A stretch of DNA of 64,000 nt from Polynucleobacter sp. MWH-S4W17 (GCF_018687535.1 NZ_CP061295.1:992001-1056000), one strand, 5' to 3'. Counted from the first letter of the stretch, positions 46,976 through 58,296 are shown. The notes: a model not told the origin generated them from the letters alone. A program made the numbers and translations.

Positions 46976-47650
46976 CTATTTCCGAGGTTTTAGGTTTCTA
47001 CCCAAAAGGAAGATCTCAGAAGACTTTGCTCTAGATGCTTTAGGTTTACGGGAGGCAACGGTTTTAAAGACCTTTTTAAAGGATTCCACTATCTGGCTAT
47101 AGCCACTACCGTTAAAACATTTGATTAAAAGCGCACCCTCAGGTTTCAGATGAGCAGTAGCGAAGTCTAGGGCTATCTCTGCTAAAAAAGCCATTCTGGC
47201 AGCATCAGCAACACCAACCCCAGAAAGGTTTGGCGCCATGTCTGATAAAACCAAATCGACTTTGCCTTCAGCACTCATCGGTAAAAGCGCCTCTAAAGCA
47301 GCCAGCCCCTCTTCTTCCCTAAAATCACCCTGAATAAAGCTCACATCAGCTATATCCTCCATTGGCAAAATATCAATGGCAATAATCTGACCATCCGGTT
47401 TGCCGGAATCAATTTTGGGATTGCTTTTACCAAATTCAGTGAGGCGATTGCGGACGTACTGAGACCAACTCCCAGGAGCGCTCCCTAAGTCCACGATAGT
47501 CATGCCTGCCTTGATAAGATGATCTTGCTCGTCAATTTCACTGAGCTTATAAACCGCTCTAGCGCGATAGCCCTCCTTTTGAGCCATCTTCACATAGGGA
47601 TCGGATAGATGATCCTGCAACCAACTTTTATTAAATTTATTCTTTGCCAC
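46976..47650 (-). CDS. rlmE: 23S rRNA 2'-O-methyltransferase (U2552)
   Basis: SAM-dependent methylation of 23S rRNA. Seen: the catalytic KDKE tetrad context with Lys in [19 protein letters not shown], motif [14 protein letters not shown] near residue 50, [13 protein letters not shown] near 130, and LIKCFNGSG near 180. It starts with GTG. It is divergent from yhbY, and precedes ftsH as in many bacteria. Confidence 0.95.
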   Translation of the reverse strand: MAKNKFNKSWLQDHLSDPYVKMAQKEGYRARAVYKLSEIDEQDHLIKAGMTIVDLGSAPGSWSQYVRNRLTEFGKSNPKIDSGKPDGQIIAIDILPMEDIADVSFIQGDFREEEGLAALEALLPMSAEGKVDLVLSDMAPNLSGVGVADAARMAFLAEIALDFATAHLKPEGALLIKCFNGSGYSQIVESFKKVFKTVASRKPKASRAKSSEIFLLGRNLKPRK

Positions 47651-47776
47651 AACTTACCCACTTTCGCCCTCCATTTTCCTAGTTTCTGAGCTCTAAAGCA
47701 AAAGGAATCGATCAAAATACAGGCAAATTCAAGCTAAAAGGGCAATTTAGACCCTCAATGCTCTATCATCAACCCC

Positions 47777-48403
47777 ATGACTGCACTCACTATTACCCCT
47801 GCACAACGTAAATCCCTCAAAGCTGACGCTCACGATCTAAGTCCTGTTGTCATGATTGGTGGCGATGGCTTAACACCTGCTGTCATCAAAGAGGCTAAAT
47901 TGGCCATTAATCACCACGGATTAATTAAGATTCGTGTTTTTGGTGATGAGCGCGAAGCACGCATTGCTATGTATGAAGAACTTTGCGACAAACTTGACGC
48001 TGCTCCAGTTCAACATATCGGCAAGTTACTCGTGTTATGGAAACCAAAAGATATGGTTGATGAAGCTTTTAGCAATCTTGGTAGATCAAGCAAGCAAACC
48101 AAGAAATCTTTGCAGGCTCCTCGCACGAAACGTCAGCCAAATCGTGCCCCAGCAAAAGCTGGCGTGCGTACTAGCACTTCCGAAAGATCGGATCGTCGCT
48201 CCGCTTCAAATGCAGCACCGTTTGCTCGTGCTGCGGCAGTGAAATCAGCAACACCTAAGAAGCGGGTTTTGCGCTCTGAAGCGGCGGAATCAAAAATTGG
48301 CTGGTCTTCTCCCGGCTATAGAAAAGCAGTTGCTGCACCAGCTCCGATTAAGAAGCGTAAAGTCAGAATGAGCAGCACTAAGAAAAAGTCACTTGGCTCT
48401 TAA
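47777..48403 (+). CDS. yhbY: YhbY-type CRM RNA-binding protein with long basic tail
   Basis: Residues 1-95 form a CRM domain (ALKADAHDLSPVVMIGGDGL type start, GLIKIRVFGDERE) as in YhbY, a pre-50S-associated RNA binder. The E. coli protein stops near here, whereas this one continues for about 110 residues rich in Lys, Arg, Ala and Ser (KKRVLRSEAAESKIGWSSPG, KKRKVRMSSTKKKSLGS). The tail is probably disordered and RNA-binding. It is divergent from rlmE, a usual arrangement. Confidence 0.9.
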   Translation: MTALTITPAQRKSLKADAHDLSPVVMIGGDGLTPAVIKEAKLAINHHGLIKIRVFGDEREARIAMYEELCDKLDAAPVQHIGKLLVLWKPKDMVDEAFSNLGRSSKQTKKSLQAPRTKRQPNRAPAKAGVRTSTSERSDRRSASNAAPFARAAAVKSATPKKRVLRSEAAESKIGWSSPGYRKAVAAPAPIKKRKVRMSSTKKKSLGS

Positions 48404-48419
48404 TTCTGGCAAGTGAAAT

Positions 48420-48447
48420 AAAAAAACGCCGCTAGTCGGCGTTTTTT
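48420..48447. terminator. Bidirectional terminator inside the DUF4149 3' end
   Basis: AAAAAACGCCG (48421-48431) / CGGCGTTTTTT (48437-48447) with a five-base loop. The loop holds the stop codon of the DUF4149 gene, and one arm encodes its last residues. It serves both yhbY and the convergent DUF4149 operon. Confidence 0.92.
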
Positions 48448-48905
48448 GTTGACCGCCAAACTAAGGCTAGGCCGAGTACCGATTGAATCATAAAGATTGC
48501 ACTAGAAACTCCATGCAGGCGAGCAAATAATGCTGCATTTGTAGACTCGCGAACTGACAGGCCTAAATAGAGCGCTTGATCTCGTAATGAATCCATCCAA
48601 GGAATGAAGATGAATGCTGCCCCAACAGTGCATGAGAGTATTCCCAGTAGGATCCAGCGGGTGATACGGTAATAGTTGTAACCATGTCTTACTAGGTGAT
48701 TTGCCATCAACATTAGAAATACGTTTAAGGCGACACCGATATACGCCGTGGTTTTAAAGAGATTTGCTGCAACCATGCCGGCAACCTGTCTATCTCCCAA
48801 ACTAGAGAATAAGATAGGCACAACTAAAAATCCAATGGTAATAAAACTACCTACCCAAAGACCTGAAATTAGGCTGAATATTCTCTGGGTGCGGATATGG
48901 TGCAT
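48432..48905 (-). CDS. DUF4149 membrane protein
   Basis: A 157-residue integral membrane protein with four hydrophobic helices. GLWVGSFITIGFLVVPILFS at the N-terminus is typical of DUF4149. It starts one base into the greA stop (TAATG), hence coupled. Function unknown. The same place beside greA and yhbY is common in betaproteobacteria. Confidence 0.87.
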   Translation of the reverse strand: MHHIRTQRIFSLISGLWVGSFITIGFLVVPILFSSLGDRQVAGMVAANLFKTTAYIGVALNVFLMLMANHLVRHGYNYYRITRWILLGILSCTVGAAFIFIPWMDSLRDQALYLGLSVRESTNAALFARLHGVSSAIFMIQSVLGLALVWRSTKNAD

Positions 48906-49381
48906 TAAACGTATCGGACGGCCAAGATTTCAACTTCGCGATTGCCGCCTGGGGCTTGCACGGCAACAACGTCACCCTCCTCTTTGCCAATTAATGCACG
49001 GGCAATAGGTGAGCTGATGGAGATTTTCTTAACGGCGATATCCGCCTCATCATCCCCAACGATTTGATAAGTGAGCTTAGTGCCATCTTCTAAGTCCTCA
49101 AGATCGACGGTAGCACCAAAGACTATGCGTCCAGCAACATCTAAAGTAGCGGGGTCAATAATTTGAGCTGCCGATAACTTGCCTTCTAACTCTTGAATGC
49201 GGCCTTCAATAAAGCCTTGCTTTTCTTTGGCAGCATCGTATTCAGCATTCTCAGAAAGGTCGCCTTGAGCGCGTGCCTCAGAGATCGCATTGATAACGGA
49301 AGGACGTTCAACGTGTTTAAGACGGTGCAGCTCCTCTTTGAGAAGTTCTGCACCGCGCTTGGTGATCGGAATTGTGCTCAT
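48905..49381 (-). CDS. greA: Transcription elongation factor GreA
   Basis: Rescues backtracked RNA polymerase. The N-terminal coiled coil carries the acidic tip ([20 protein letters not shown], near residue 35), followed by an FKBP-like C-terminal domain ([16 protein letters not shown]). 158 residues, standard length. It lies 58 bases after carB on the same strand. Confidence 0.96.
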   Translation of the reverse strand: MSTIPITKRGAELLKEELHRLKHVERPSVINAISEARAQGDLSENAEYDAAKEKQGFIEGRIQELEGKLSAAQIIDPATLDVAGRIVFGATVDLEDLEDGTKLTYQIVGDDEADIAVKKISISSPIARALIGKEEGDVVAVQAPGGNREVEILAVRYV

Positions 49382-49439
49382 GAAACTAACCTAACTTAAA
49401 TTCTTGCGCAAAATAGCGCGTATAAAAGTCAATTTTAGA

Positions 49440-52400
49440 TTAAATGAGCTCCCGATGTAAGTTTTGCAAGGAATAAACCTCGAGGGAGTCGAGTCGGCCA
49501 TTTTCTGAGGCTAACAAACCATCCATCACTGCTCGTGCGGCACTAATGGTCGTGTAATACGTAACACCATTAGCCTGAGCGCTGGTTCGAATTGATCTAG
49601 AGTCAGCAATCGCTGTCCGGGTCTCATCCACAGTAGTAAAGACAAGTGAAATCTCACCATTCTTGATGAAATCCACGATATGGGGGCGCCCATCCTTTAC
49701 TTTATTAACTACTTTTACCGGCAAACCAGCCGCTTCAATTGCTGCTGCTGTACCCTTTGTCGCAACCATCGGGAAGCCCAGTTGATGCAACAACTTAGCA
49801 ACTTCAATTGCTTTTGGCTTGTCACTATCTTTGACGGTCAAAAGAACTGTTCCGCTCTTTGGCAATTTGATGCCGGCACCCAACTGTGACTTAAATAAAG
49901 CCTCGCCAAAGGTCTTGCCAACACCCATCACTTCGCCAGTTGAACGCATTTCTGGACCGAGAATTGGATCTATACCTGGAAATTTATTAAATGGAAATAC
50001 AGCTTCCTTGACTGAGAAGTATGGTGGCTTAATTTCAGTCTTAATACCCTGCTGCTCTAAAGTCTGACCAACCATGCAACGTGCAGCAATCTTCGCCAAC
50101 TGCAAACCAGTGGCTTTTGACACAAACGGTACGGTGCGTGAAGCGCGTGGATTTACTTCCAAGACATAGATGACATCTTTGCTATCTACATTTTGAATCG
50201 CAAATTGGACGTTCATCAGGCCAACAACATTCAGTCCTTTTGCCATCGCTGCAGTTTGGCGTTTAATCTCTTCCACCGTTGCATCGGATAAAGAATATGG
50301 AGGCAATGAGCAGGCTGAATCGCCAGAGTGAACACCGGCTTGCTCGATATGCTCCATGACGCCACCAATAAATACGGCTGTACCATCGCTGATGCAATCG
50401 ACGTCACATTCGATAGCATCATTCAAGAAGCGATCTAGAAGCACAGGAGAGTCATGGGATACCTTAACGGCTTCACGCATGTAACGCTCAAGGTCGCGAC
50501 CATCATGAACGATTTCCATTGCACGACCACCTAAGACATACGAAGGTCGGACTACTAATGGGTAGCCAATTTCCACAGCAAGCTTGAGAGCCTCTTCTTC
50601 AGTACGCGCTGTACGGTTAGGTGGCTGACGCAATCCGAGATCCTGTAGTAGCTTCTGGAAGCGTTCACGATCTTCTGCTGCATCAATCATGTCTGGTGAA
50701 GTGCCGATAATTGGCACACCATTGCGTTCAAGATCTAAAGCCAATTTCAAAGGAGTTTGACCGCCGTATTGAACGATAACGCCCTTTGGTTTTTCTTTAG
50801 CAACAATCTCCAATACATCCTCAAGAGTCAGCGGCTCAAAGTACAGACGATCCGATGTGTCGTAGTCAGTCGAAACGGTTTCAGGGTTACAGTTGACCAT
50901 GATAGTTTCGTAACCATCATCGCGCATTGCTAAAGCAGCATGCACACAGCAATAGTCAAACTCAATACCTTGACCAATTCGGTTAGGCCCCCCGCCCAAA
51001 ACCATAATCTTTTCTTTATTGGTTGGGTGTGATTCGCACTCGCCATGCTCTGCTTCATAGGTTGAATACAAATAAGCAGTGTTGGTAGAGAATTCGGCAG
51101 CACATGTATCAACACGCTTGTAGACTGGAACAACTTTCAATCGATGGCGCGCTGCACGAACGGACGCAGCGTCAACTTTGAGTAACTTTGCTAAGCGGCG
51201 ATCGGAGAAACCTTTTTGCTTTACAAAGCGTAACTCAGGAGCTGTTAGGCTATCGATCTTGCGCTGCTTAAGCTCAGTCTCAATGGTGATCAGTTCTTCA
51301 ATTTGCTCCAGGAACCAAGGATCAACTTTAGTTTCACTATAGATCTCATCAAGACCCATACCCATGCGGAATGCGTCTGCCAAATACCAAATGCGATCTG
51401 GACCCGGCTCATTAATTTCATTAATGATGTCATCAAGGTCTGTGGATACTTCATCCAAGCCGTCAACACCAACCTCAAGACCGCGGAGCGCTTTTTGGAA
51501 AGACTCCTGGAAAGTCCGGCCAATGGCCATGACTTCGCCAACTGACTTCATCTGCGTTGTTAGGCGGGAATCAGCCTGCGGGAACTTTTCAAATGCAAAA
51601 CGTGGAATCTTGGTAACAACGTAATCGATTGAAGGCTCAAATGATGCCGGTGTTGCGCCGCCGGTAATGTCATTCTTGAGTTCATCAAGTGTATAACCTA
51701 CGGCCAATTTAGCTGCAATCTTTGCAATTGGGAAACCTGTAGCCTTTGATGCTAAAGCCGAGGAACGGGATACCCTTGGATTCATCTCAATGACGATCAT
51801 GCGACCATCTACTGGATTAATCGAGAACTGAACGTTAGACCCACCGGTATCAACACCAATTTCTCTCAGAACAGCAATCGATGCATTACGCATGATTTGA
51901 TATTCTTTATCCGTCAACGTTTGCGCAGGCGCCACGGTAATTGAGTCACCGGTATGTACGCCCATTGGGTCTAAGTTTTCAATTGAACAAACGATGATGC
52001 AGTTGTCATTGCGATCGCGCACGACTTCCATCTCGAATTCTTTCCACCCCAAGAGAGACTCTTCGATCAAGAGCTCACGTGTTGGTGATAAATCGAGACC
52101 ACGTTTACAAATTTCTTCAAATTCTTCACGGTTATAGGCAATGCCGCCACCTGATCCCCCCATGGTGAATGATGGACGAATGACTACCGGGAAACCTGAG
52201 CTGCCAGTTTGCTTCTGAATTTGCTGCTGAACCTCATGAGCCTCATCCATTGAGTGCGCAATGCCGGACTTTGCAGAGCCTAGGCCAATTTTGGTCATGG
52301 CTTCTTTAAACTTTTGACGATCTTCTGCTTTATCAATGGCTTCTGGTGAAGCGCCAATCAATTCGCAACCGTATTTCTCTAAAACGCCATGACGGTGTAG

Positions 52401-52703
52401 ATCTAAAGCGCAATTCAGTGCAGTCTGGCCACCCATGGTTGGCAAAATGGCATCAGGCTTTTCGGTAGCAATAATGCGCTCAACTACTTCCCAAGTAATC
52501 GGCTCGATGTACGTTACATCAGCCATCTCTGGGTCAGTCATGATGGTTGCAGGATTACTGTTGACCAAAATAACTTTATAACCCTCATCACGCAATGCCT
52601 TACAAGCTTGCGCTCCAGAGTAGTCAAACTCACAGGCCTGTCCAATCACAATCGGACCAGCACCAATAATCAGGATGCTCTTAATGTCGCTACGCTTAGG
52701 CAT
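49440..52703 (-). CDS. carB: Carbamoyl-phosphate synthase, large subunit
   Basis: Makes carbamoyl phosphate for arginine and pyrimidines. A 1087-residue protein with two ATP-grasp halves (first [18 protein letters not shown] near residue 170, second [16 protein letters not shown] near 725), an oligomerisation region between, and a C-terminal MGS-like allosteric domain (from about 950). Its ATG overlaps the carA stop by one base (TAATG). Confidence 0.98.
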   Translation of the reverse strand: MPKRSDIKSILIIGAGPIVIGQACEFDYSGAQACKALRDEGYKVILVNSNPATIMTDPEMADVTYIEPITWEVVERIIATEKPDAILPTMGGQTALNCALDLHRHGVLEKYGCELIGASPEAIDKAEDRQKFKEAMTKIGLGSAKSGIAHSMDEAHEVQQQIQKQTGSSGFPVVIRPSFTMGGSGGGIAYNREEFEEICKRGLDLSPTRELLIEESLLGWKEFEMEVVRDRNDNCIIVCSIENLDPMGVHTGDSITVAPAQTLTDKEYQIMRNASIAVLREIGVDTGGSNVQFSINPVDGRMIVIEMNPRVSRSSALASKATGFPIAKIAAKLAVGYTLDELKNDITGGATPASFEPSIDYVVTKIPRFAFEKFPQADSRLTTQMKSVGEVMAIGRTFQESFQKALRGLEVGVDGLDEVSTDLDDIINEINEPGPDRIWYLADAFRMGMGLDEIYSETKVDPWFLEQIEELITIETELKQRKIDSLTAPELRFVKQKGFSDRRLAKLLKVDAASVRAARHRLKVVPVYKRVDTCAAEFSTNTAYLYSTYEAEHGECESHPTNKEKIMVLGGGPNRIGQGIEFDYCCVHAALAMRDDGYETIMVNCNPETVSTDYDTSDRLYFEPLTLEDVLEIVAKEKPKGVIVQYGGQTPLKLALDLERNGVPIIGTSPDMIDAAEDRERFQKLLQDLGLRQPPNRTARTEEEALKLAVEIGYPLVVRPSYVLGGRAMEIVHDGRDLERYMREAVKVSHDSPVLLDRFLNDAIECDVDCISDGTAVFIGGVMEHIEQAGVHSGDSACSLPPYSLSDATVEEIKRQTAAMAKGLNVVGLMNVQFAIQNVDSKDVIYVLEVNPRASRTVPFVSKATGLQLAKIAARCMVGQTLEQQGIKTEIKPPYFSVKEAVFPFNKFPGIDPILGPEMRSTGEVMGVGKTFGEALFKSQLGAGIKLPKSGTVLLTVKDSDKPKAIEVAKLLHQLGFPMVATKGTAAAIEAAGLPVKVVNKVKDGRPHIVDFIKNGEISLVFTTVDETRTAIADSRSIRTSAQANGVTYYTTISAARAVMDGLLASENGRLDSLEVYSLQNLHRELI

Positions 52704-53896
52704 TATTTGCCCTCCTTCTTGGTAGCATTCATTAGCTCCATAAAACGATCAAATAAATAGGCAATGTCATGAGGACCTGGTGAGGCCTCAGGATGCCCTT
52801 GGAAACACAGCGCTGGCTTGTCATTCCACGCCAAACCTTGCAAGGATCCATCAAATAAAGAAACATGGGTTACGCGAATATTGCTTGGCAAGGTATTAGC
52901 ATCAACGGCAAAACCATGATTCTGTGAGGTGATGGCAACACGTCCTGTATCTAAATCTTTCACAGGATGATTAGCGCCATGGTGGCCAAATTTCATCTTT
53001 AGTGTTTTTGCGCCTGCTGCAAGACCCATGATTTGATGGCCTAAACAGATGCCAAAGGTTGGCACACCTTTTTCAATAATTTCTTTTGCGGCAGCAATAG
53101 CGTAATCGCATGGACCAGGATCGCCAGGGCCATTTGAGAAGAACACGCCATCCGGATTCATGGCTAGCACTTCTGCTGCGCTAGTTTGCGCAGGCACAAC
53201 TGTTAATTCGCAGCCTCGCTCAGTCAGCATGCGCAAGATATTGCGTTTCACACCAAAGTCATAAGCAACTACCTTTTTAATTGGCTTGCTAGTATCTAAT
53301 GTTCTGTAAGCAGGCTTGCCATTTGGCCCATGAAGATCCCATTCTGCCTCGCGCCACTGATAGGCTTTCTTGGTAGTCACTACCTTTGCAAGATCTAGGC
53401 CTGACATGCCAGGGAAAGCTTTAGCAAGCTCAAGAGCCTTCGCCCCTAAGGATTCATAGTTATCACCTAATTTACCAGCAACAATAGCGCCGGATTGTGC
53501 ACCCTTATCACGCAGAATTCTGGTGAGCTTGCGTGTATCGATACCAGCAATCCCTAAAACATCTGCTTTGGTAAGGTAGTCATCTAAAGAGCCTTCCGAA
53601 CGGAAATTGGATACGCGTTTTGGAAGATCCTTCACTACTAAGCCTGCTGCATGAATCTGATCTGATTCCGCATCTTGGGCATTGACACCGACATTACCGA
53701 TATGTGGGTAGGTTAAGGTAACAATTTGGCGTGAGTAGCTGGGATCAGTAATGATCTCTTGATAGCCAGTCAATGCAGTGTTGAATACGACTTCGCCAGT
53801 AGTTTCGCCAGAGGCGCCAATGCTAAAACCGGGAAATAATGTGCCGTCGGCTAAGGCCAACACGGCTGGGGGAAAAGAAGGAAGCAAGGGTGACAA
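52703..53896 (-). CDS. carA: Carbamoyl-phosphate synthase, small subunit
   Basis: Glutaminase subunit. The N-terminal CPSase domain has [17 protein letters not shown]; the class I amidotransferase domain has the nucleophile Cys284 in GICLGHQ and the catalytic His-Pro-Glu in [12 protein letters not shown]. 397 residues from a TTG at 53896; GGAG five bases upstream supports this start, and no ATG is available in frame. A 235-base gap upstream holds the promoter. Confidence 0.97.
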   Translation of the reverse strand: MSPLLPSFPPAVLALADGTLFPGFSIGASGETTGEVVFNTALTGYQEIITDPSYSRQIVTLTYPHIGNVGVNAQDAESDQIHAAGLVVKDLPKRVSNFRSEGSLDDYLTKADVLGIAGIDTRKLTRILRDKGAQSGAIVAGKLGDNYESLGAKALELAKAFPGMSGLDLAKVVTTKKAYQWREAEWDLHGPNGKPAYRTLDTSKPIKKVVAYDFGVKRNILRMLTERGCELTVVPAQTSAAEVLAMNPDGVFFSNGPGDPGPCDYAIAAAKEIIEKGVPTFGICLGHQIMGLAAGAKTLKMKFGHHGANHPVKDLDTGRVAITSQNHGFAVDANTLPSNIRVTHVSLFDGSLQGLAWNDKPALCFQGHPEASPGPHDIAYLFDRFMELMNATKKEGK

Positions 53897-54076
53897 ACCA
53901 TCTCCAGTCCCTGCTCCATCCGACGCTCAAAACCCCAAAAAAGACTAGCCCGGGGATATTTTTGCGGGTGGTGAGTGTCTTTAAGCGCTAGGGTATATAT
54001 TAAGTTTCGAACCCTGTAATCATAACATTTTTGCTCGTAAACCCTTGGATATCAAGTCAAATGGGGGCTGGAAGGT

Positions 54077-54109
54077 AAAAAGCTCCCCCGGCCTAATGGC
54101 TGGAGGAGC
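54077..54109 (-). terminator. Terminator of prpE
   Basis: A 12-bp imperfect stem GCTCCCCCGGCC (54082-54093) / GGCTGGAGGAGC (54098-54109) around TAAT, followed on the minus strand by five T. It separates prpE from carA. Confidence 0.88.
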
Positions 54110-54131
54110 AATTTGTTCAAAGTTGGGCGTT

Positions 54132-56015
54132 TTAAGCCTTGGCGCTCTGCTCAATAATGGTCTTAATTTGAGCTAGTACAGACTGGTCATCCATCGTGCT
54201 GATATCACCAGGATCACGACCTTCGGCTACGGCCTGAAGTGCACGACGAACAATCTTGCCTGAACGTGTCTTTGGCAACGCAGTAACTATATAAACCCGG
54301 CCAGGTCGTGCAATCGCCCCTAAGGTGGTATCGACAGTCTTCATGCACTCAGCTTCCAAAGTAGCAGTATTGGATGCATCTTTAGGAATCACAAAGGCAA
54401 TCGCGGCTTGCCCCTTTAATTTATCTTCAATGCCAACCACGGCAACTTCTGAAACATTCGGATGACTGGAAATACTTTCCTCGATTTCGCGAGTACCAAG
54501 GCGATGTCCAGCTACGTTGATCACGTCATCTGTTCGGCCCAAGATGAAGAAATAGCCATCTTTATCTTTAATGCCCCAGTCAAAGGTGGAGTAGACTAAT
54601 TTGCCCGGAATTGTTTCCCAGTAGGTGCTGACAAAGCGCTTGTCATCGCCCCAAACAGTTTGCATGCAACCTGGAGGTAATGGACCTTCAATAGCAATGA
54701 CGCCCTTCTGATCTGGGCCCAGCTCTTCGGAAGTAGCATCATCGAGTAACTTCATGTTGTAACCAAACGATGGCACACCTGGTGAGCCAAATTTATGTGG
54801 CATGACTTCAACCCCACGCTGAATTGCCAGCATTGGCCAACCCGTTTCTGTCTGCCAGTAGTTATCAACAATAGGCTTATTAATTGCACCATGAATCCAA
54901 CTGGCAGTCGGTTCATCCAAGGGCTCACCTGCCAAAAAAAGAGCGCGCAATTTAGAAAGGTCATACTTGGTTAAGAAGGCAGGGTCTTGTTTCTTCAGAA
55001 CGCGAACCGCTGTTGGTGCAGAGAACATGACTGACACTTTGTACTTATCTACCAGCTCCCACCAAATGCCTGCATCAGGACGCAAAGGGGTGCCCTCGTA
55101 CATGATCGTAGCCATACCAGATAGCAATGGCGCATAAATGATGTAGCTGTGGCCAACAACCCAACCAATATCGGACGTACAGAACATGGTCTCACCAGCA
55201 TTACCGGTAAAGATATGTTTCATTGAGGCGGCGAGAGCTACTGCATAGCCGCCTGTATCACGCTGAACACCTTTAGGCTTTCCAGTTGTACCGGAGGTGT
55301 ACAAAATATAAGAAGGATGAGTTGCATCAACCCATTCAATAGGCACTACATCATTTAAATGCTTTTGGCGTTCGCTTGCGTAATCTAAATCACGTCCAGC
55401 GACGGTGGTGAATTCAGTTAAGCCGCGATTCACAATCAAAACCTTCTCAGGCTTGTATTCAGCCAGAGTAATTGCTTCATCTAGCAATGGCTTGTAAGGA
55501 ACTGCTTTGCCGCCACGTGCACCTGCTTCTGCAGTAACAATCAGTTTTGGTTTTGCATCATCAATACGAGATGCCAAGCTGTGGGATGCAAAGCCACCAA
55601 ACACAACGGAGTGAATAGCACCAATACGGGCGCACGCCAACATAGCAAAACAAGCTTCGGCGATCATCGGCATATAAATAAGTACGCGATCACCCTTTTT
55701 AACGCCCGCTGCCTTGTAAATTGCTGCCATACGATTCACTTCTTCGTATAACTCTTTAAAGGTATATGCCCTCTCTTGATTGGTTTCTGTAGAAACTGCA
55801 ACTAAGGCAATTTGATCTGGACGATCTTTTAAGTGGCGATCTACTGAGTTGTAGCAAAGATTGGTTAAGCCACCCTCAAACCATTTAGCAAATGGTGGGT
55901 TGTCGTAATTAAGAACTTTGTTAAAAGGTTTTTCCCAATGTATTAACTGCGCTTGCTCACCCCAAAATCCATCCGGGTCTTTAATTGAGCGTTCGTGGTG
56001 TGCTTTGTAGGACAT
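54132..56015 (-). CDS. prpE: Propionate--CoA ligase
   Basis: Activates propionate to propionyl-CoA. An ANL-family enzyme: AMP-binding loop YTSGTTGKPKGVQRD, PPGCMQTVWGD, FILGRTDDVINVAGHRLGTREIEE, and the acetylatable C-terminal Lys in KTRSGKIVRR. The PrpE-type opening (ERSIKDPDGFWGEQA) and NPPFAKWFEGG tell it apart from acetyl-CoA synthetase. I take the ATG at 56015; a TTG at 56021 is two codons earlier. No other prp gene is nearby. Confidence 0.92.
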   Translation of the reverse strand: MSYKAHHERSIKDPDGFWGEQAQLIHWEKPFNKVLNYDNPPFAKWFEGGLTNLCYNSVDRHLKDRPDQIALVAVSTETNQERAYTFKELYEEVNRMAAIYKAAGVKKGDRVLIYMPMIAEACFAMLACARIGAIHSVVFGGFASHSLASRIDDAKPKLIVTAEAGARGGKAVPYKPLLDEAITLAEYKPEKVLIVNRGLTEFTTVAGRDLDYASERQKHLNDVVPIEWVDATHPSYILYTSGTTGKPKGVQRDTGGYAVALAASMKHIFTGNAGETMFCTSDIGWVVGHSYIIYAPLLSGMATIMYEGTPLRPDAGIWWELVDKYKVSVMFSAPTAVRVLKKQDPAFLTKYDLSKLRALFLAGEPLDEPTASWIHGAINKPIVDNYWQTETGWPMLAIQRGVEVMPHKFGSPGVPSFGYNMKLLDDATSEELGPDQKGVIAIEGPLPPGCMQTVWGDDKRFVSTYWETIPGKLVYSTFDWGIKDKDGYFFILGRTDDVINVAGHRLGTREIEESISSHPNVSEVAVVGIEDKLKGQAAIAFVIPKDASNTATLEAECMKTVDTTLGAIARPGRVYIVTALPKTRSGKIVRRALQAVAEGRDPGDISTMDDQSVLAQIKTIIEQSAKA

Positions 56016-56047
56016 GGTCAACCTGATCTCTTAAAAAGTTACTCAAA

Positions 56048-57481
56048 TTACTGGCTTTTGCTCACCCCTTTACTAGCCTTGCTGCTAGCTGAGGCAGGTG
56101 AACTACCATTTTTCGCAGATTTTGCAAGCCCTGTCGATTCGGATTTATGCTGAGATGCAGCATTTTTTTCAGAAGAATTACCCTTAGAGGCGCCCTTATC
56201 TCCTTTTTTGGAGTTGCTGGGTGCAGCACATTTACTTGATTTAGCCCCTTTTGTACCCTTTGCTGGTTTGGGGCACTTAGGAGCAGGCGGAGCTGGCTTT
56301 TCTAGGTTGAGACTGGCATTTTCTGCCATAGCAGTTGAAACATCACCCGGACGGCGACTGGTTTTGGGAATTAGCACGGTAGAGCCTGCTCGTATACGCA
56401 TTCCCCTTGGAATGCCGTTGACCTCGCGCAGGGTATCTACATCCACCCCCAACGTTTTAGCTGCCTGATCAACACTTTCTGTTTTGGAAACTTGAACAGC
56501 AGTCCACGACGAAAGAGGTTTAGAGTATTGCTTGAGGTTATCTTGAAAGATCTCAGCATGCGCAAACGGCAAAAGAATTTGCTGGTTAGCATTGCTTAAA
56601 ATTACCGGCTTATTAAATGATGGATTCAGAATTTGAAATTCATCTGCAGGTATCTCGGCCAACTTAATTACAAGAGCAACATCAATATCGTTTCCAACAT
56701 CAACCGCGACAAAGTATGGGTGATTTTCTAAATCAGGCAGCACAATTCCATATGCCTGTGGATCCAGGACAATTTGTCGATATGCCATCAATTTAGGAAC
56801 GTAATTTCGAGTTTCACGCGGTAAGGTCAAACTCTCATAATCTATAGGCAATCCTGCGGCGGCATTACGCTTTTGTGCTTTTGTAATATTGCCAGCACCC
56901 CAGTTGTAGGCTGCTAAGGCTAGTTCCCAGCTACCGAATTGATTATTCAAACGTTGTAGGTAATCCAAGGCCGCATCCGTTGACTGCACAACATCGCGTC
57001 GCTCATCTCTAAATACGTTTTGTGTGAGACGAAAGTCTTTGCCCGTGGCAGGCATAAATTGCCATAGACCCACTGCCTTTGCATTTGACTTTGCATTGGT
57101 TACAAACGCACTTTCAACAAATGGTAGTAATGCAATCTCGGTAGGCATATTGCGCGCATTTACCTCTTGAACGATGTAAAACAAATAACGTGAAGAACGC
57201 GTCATCGAGCGATTCACATAGTCCGGCCTTGCAGCTAACCAGCGAACCTGTTCGATCTCTAAAGGACTATTCATTGGCTCCATCTCGAAGCCATCACGGA
57301 TACGTATCCACAGATTGTCAGAAGGTGCATAAACCTTGCTAACAGATTGATTTTTGAGATTTACTCGGGCAGCCTTAGATGTTTTTGGATTTGCCTTTGT
57401 TGGTGCGTCAGAAGACCAATCAGTACTTGCGCAACCACTCAGCAAAGCAGTAATTACTAATACTGCATACATCACCCGCAT
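56048..57481 (-). CDS. mltD: Membrane-bound lytic murein transglycosylase D
   Basis: A 477-residue lipoprotein (lipobox LLSGC, Cys17) that cleaves peptidoglycan. An SLT catalytic domain (about 100-240) has the active-site Glu123 in LPFVESAFV and SNAKAVGLWQFMPATG. One LysM domain follows (about 330-380, TLGVDVDTLREVNGIPRG). The last 90 residues are low-complexity Lys/Ser/Ala/Pro, probably disordered. The start overlaps the gloB stop (TAATG). Confidence 0.93.
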   Translation of the reverse strand: MRVMYAVLVITALLSGCASTDWSSDAPTKANPKTSKAARVNLKNQSVSKVYAPSDNLWIRIRDGFEMEPMNSPLEIEQVRWLAARPDYVNRSMTRSSRYLFYIVQEVNARNMPTEIALLPFVESAFVTNAKSNAKAVGLWQFMPATGKDFRLTQNVFRDERRDVVQSTDAALDYLQRLNNQFGSWELALAAYNWGAGNITKAQKRNAAAGLPIDYESLTLPRETRNYVPKLMAYRQIVLDPQAYGIVLPDLENHPYFVAVDVGNDIDVALVIKLAEIPADEFQILNPSFNKPVILSNANQQILLPFAHAEIFQDNLKQYSKPLSSWTAVQVSKTESVDQAAKTLGVDVDTLREVNGIPRGMRIRAGSTVLIPKTSRRPGDVSTAMAENASLNLEKPAPPAPKCPKPAKGTKGAKSSKCAAPSNSKKGDKGASKGNSSEKNAASQHKSESTGLAKSAKNGSSPASASSKASKGVSKSQ

Positions 57482-58290
57482 TAGAAGCGATCTTTCCAGC
57501 CACGAATGACTGCCAATACATGTGCAGGCGTTGGCAATGATGTCTGACCTGAAACCTCTTTAGCCATTGCAATGACTTCGGCTTGATCACAACGCATGAA
57601 TGGATTAACTTGCAGCTCTTGTCCAATAGTGGTTGGAAGAGTTGGCAAACCCTGCTCTCGCAAAGATTTAGCCTGCTCTGCCCATGAGAGTAGATTAAGG
57701 TTGTTGGGCTCTACTGCTAAAGCAAAACGAATATTCGATAAAGTGTACTCATGGGTGCAATAAACCAAAGTATTTTTTGGCAGTGCGGCAAACTTACCAA
57801 GCGACTCCGTCATTTGGGTTGGTGTCCCCTCGAACAATCTTCCACAGCCAGAGGCAAATAAGGTGTCACCACAAAAAAGCATTGGCTCAACAACATTTGC
57901 CTGCATGTTTGCAAAATAAGCGATGTGACTTAAGGTATGCCCAGGAACTTCGAGAACCTTCAAGCTAATGCGCGGGGAAGCAATTTCAAATTTATCGTCT
58001 TGCATTACGACATTAGTGCGACCTGGAATATTGCCACCAACTGGGCCATAAACAGGCAGATCCGCACCCAAACTTTCCAATAAGTTGAGAATGCCACCCG
58101 TATGGTCCGCATGGTGGTGGGTAATAAGAATGCCTTTAAGGGTCAAATGATTTGTGCTCAGGTACTCCAAAACTGGTGCTGAATCACCTGGATCCACCAC
58201 TAAAGCAGAGCTGCCATCGTGAATACACCAGATATAGTTATCATCAAAAGCCGGAATGGGCCAAACCTGCAATAAAGTATTCTTATCCAT
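57481..58290 (-). CDS. gloB: Hydroxyacylglutathione hydrolase (glyoxalase II)
   Basis: Metallo-beta-lactamase-fold hydrolase that frees D-lactate from S-lactoylglutathione. The two-metal motif is THHHADHTGG near residues 57-66, with VPGHTLSH and FCGDTLF further on, and the glutathione-binding C-terminal domain with YCTHEYTLSN. 269 residues. It is the first gene of the pair with mltD and is divergent from a methyltransferase gene, 6 bases away. Confidence 0.95.
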   Translation of the reverse strand: MDKNTLLQVWPIPAFDDNYIWCIHDGSSALVVDPGDSAPVLEYLSTNHLTLKGILITHHHADHTGGILNLLESLGADLPVYGPVGGNIPGRTNVVMQDDKFEIASPRISLKVLEVPGHTLSHIAYFANMQANVVEPMLFCGDTLFASGCGRLFEGTPTQMTESLGKFAALPKNTLVYCTHEYTLSNIRFALAVEPNNLNLLSWAEQAKSLREQGLPTLPTTIGQELQVNPFMRCDQAEVIAMAKEVSGQTSLPTPAHVLAVIRGWKDRF

Positions 58291-58296
58291 AGACCC

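Noticed and set aside
53897-54076. Attenuator or riboswitch before carA
   Set aside because: Only short weak inverted repeats (such as TAGGGT with AACCCT) are visible; no leader peptide or known riboswitch core can be supported.
54132-56015. Acetyl-CoA synthetase (acs)
   Set aside because: The N-terminal and ADP-loop segments match propionate--CoA ligase PrpE much better.
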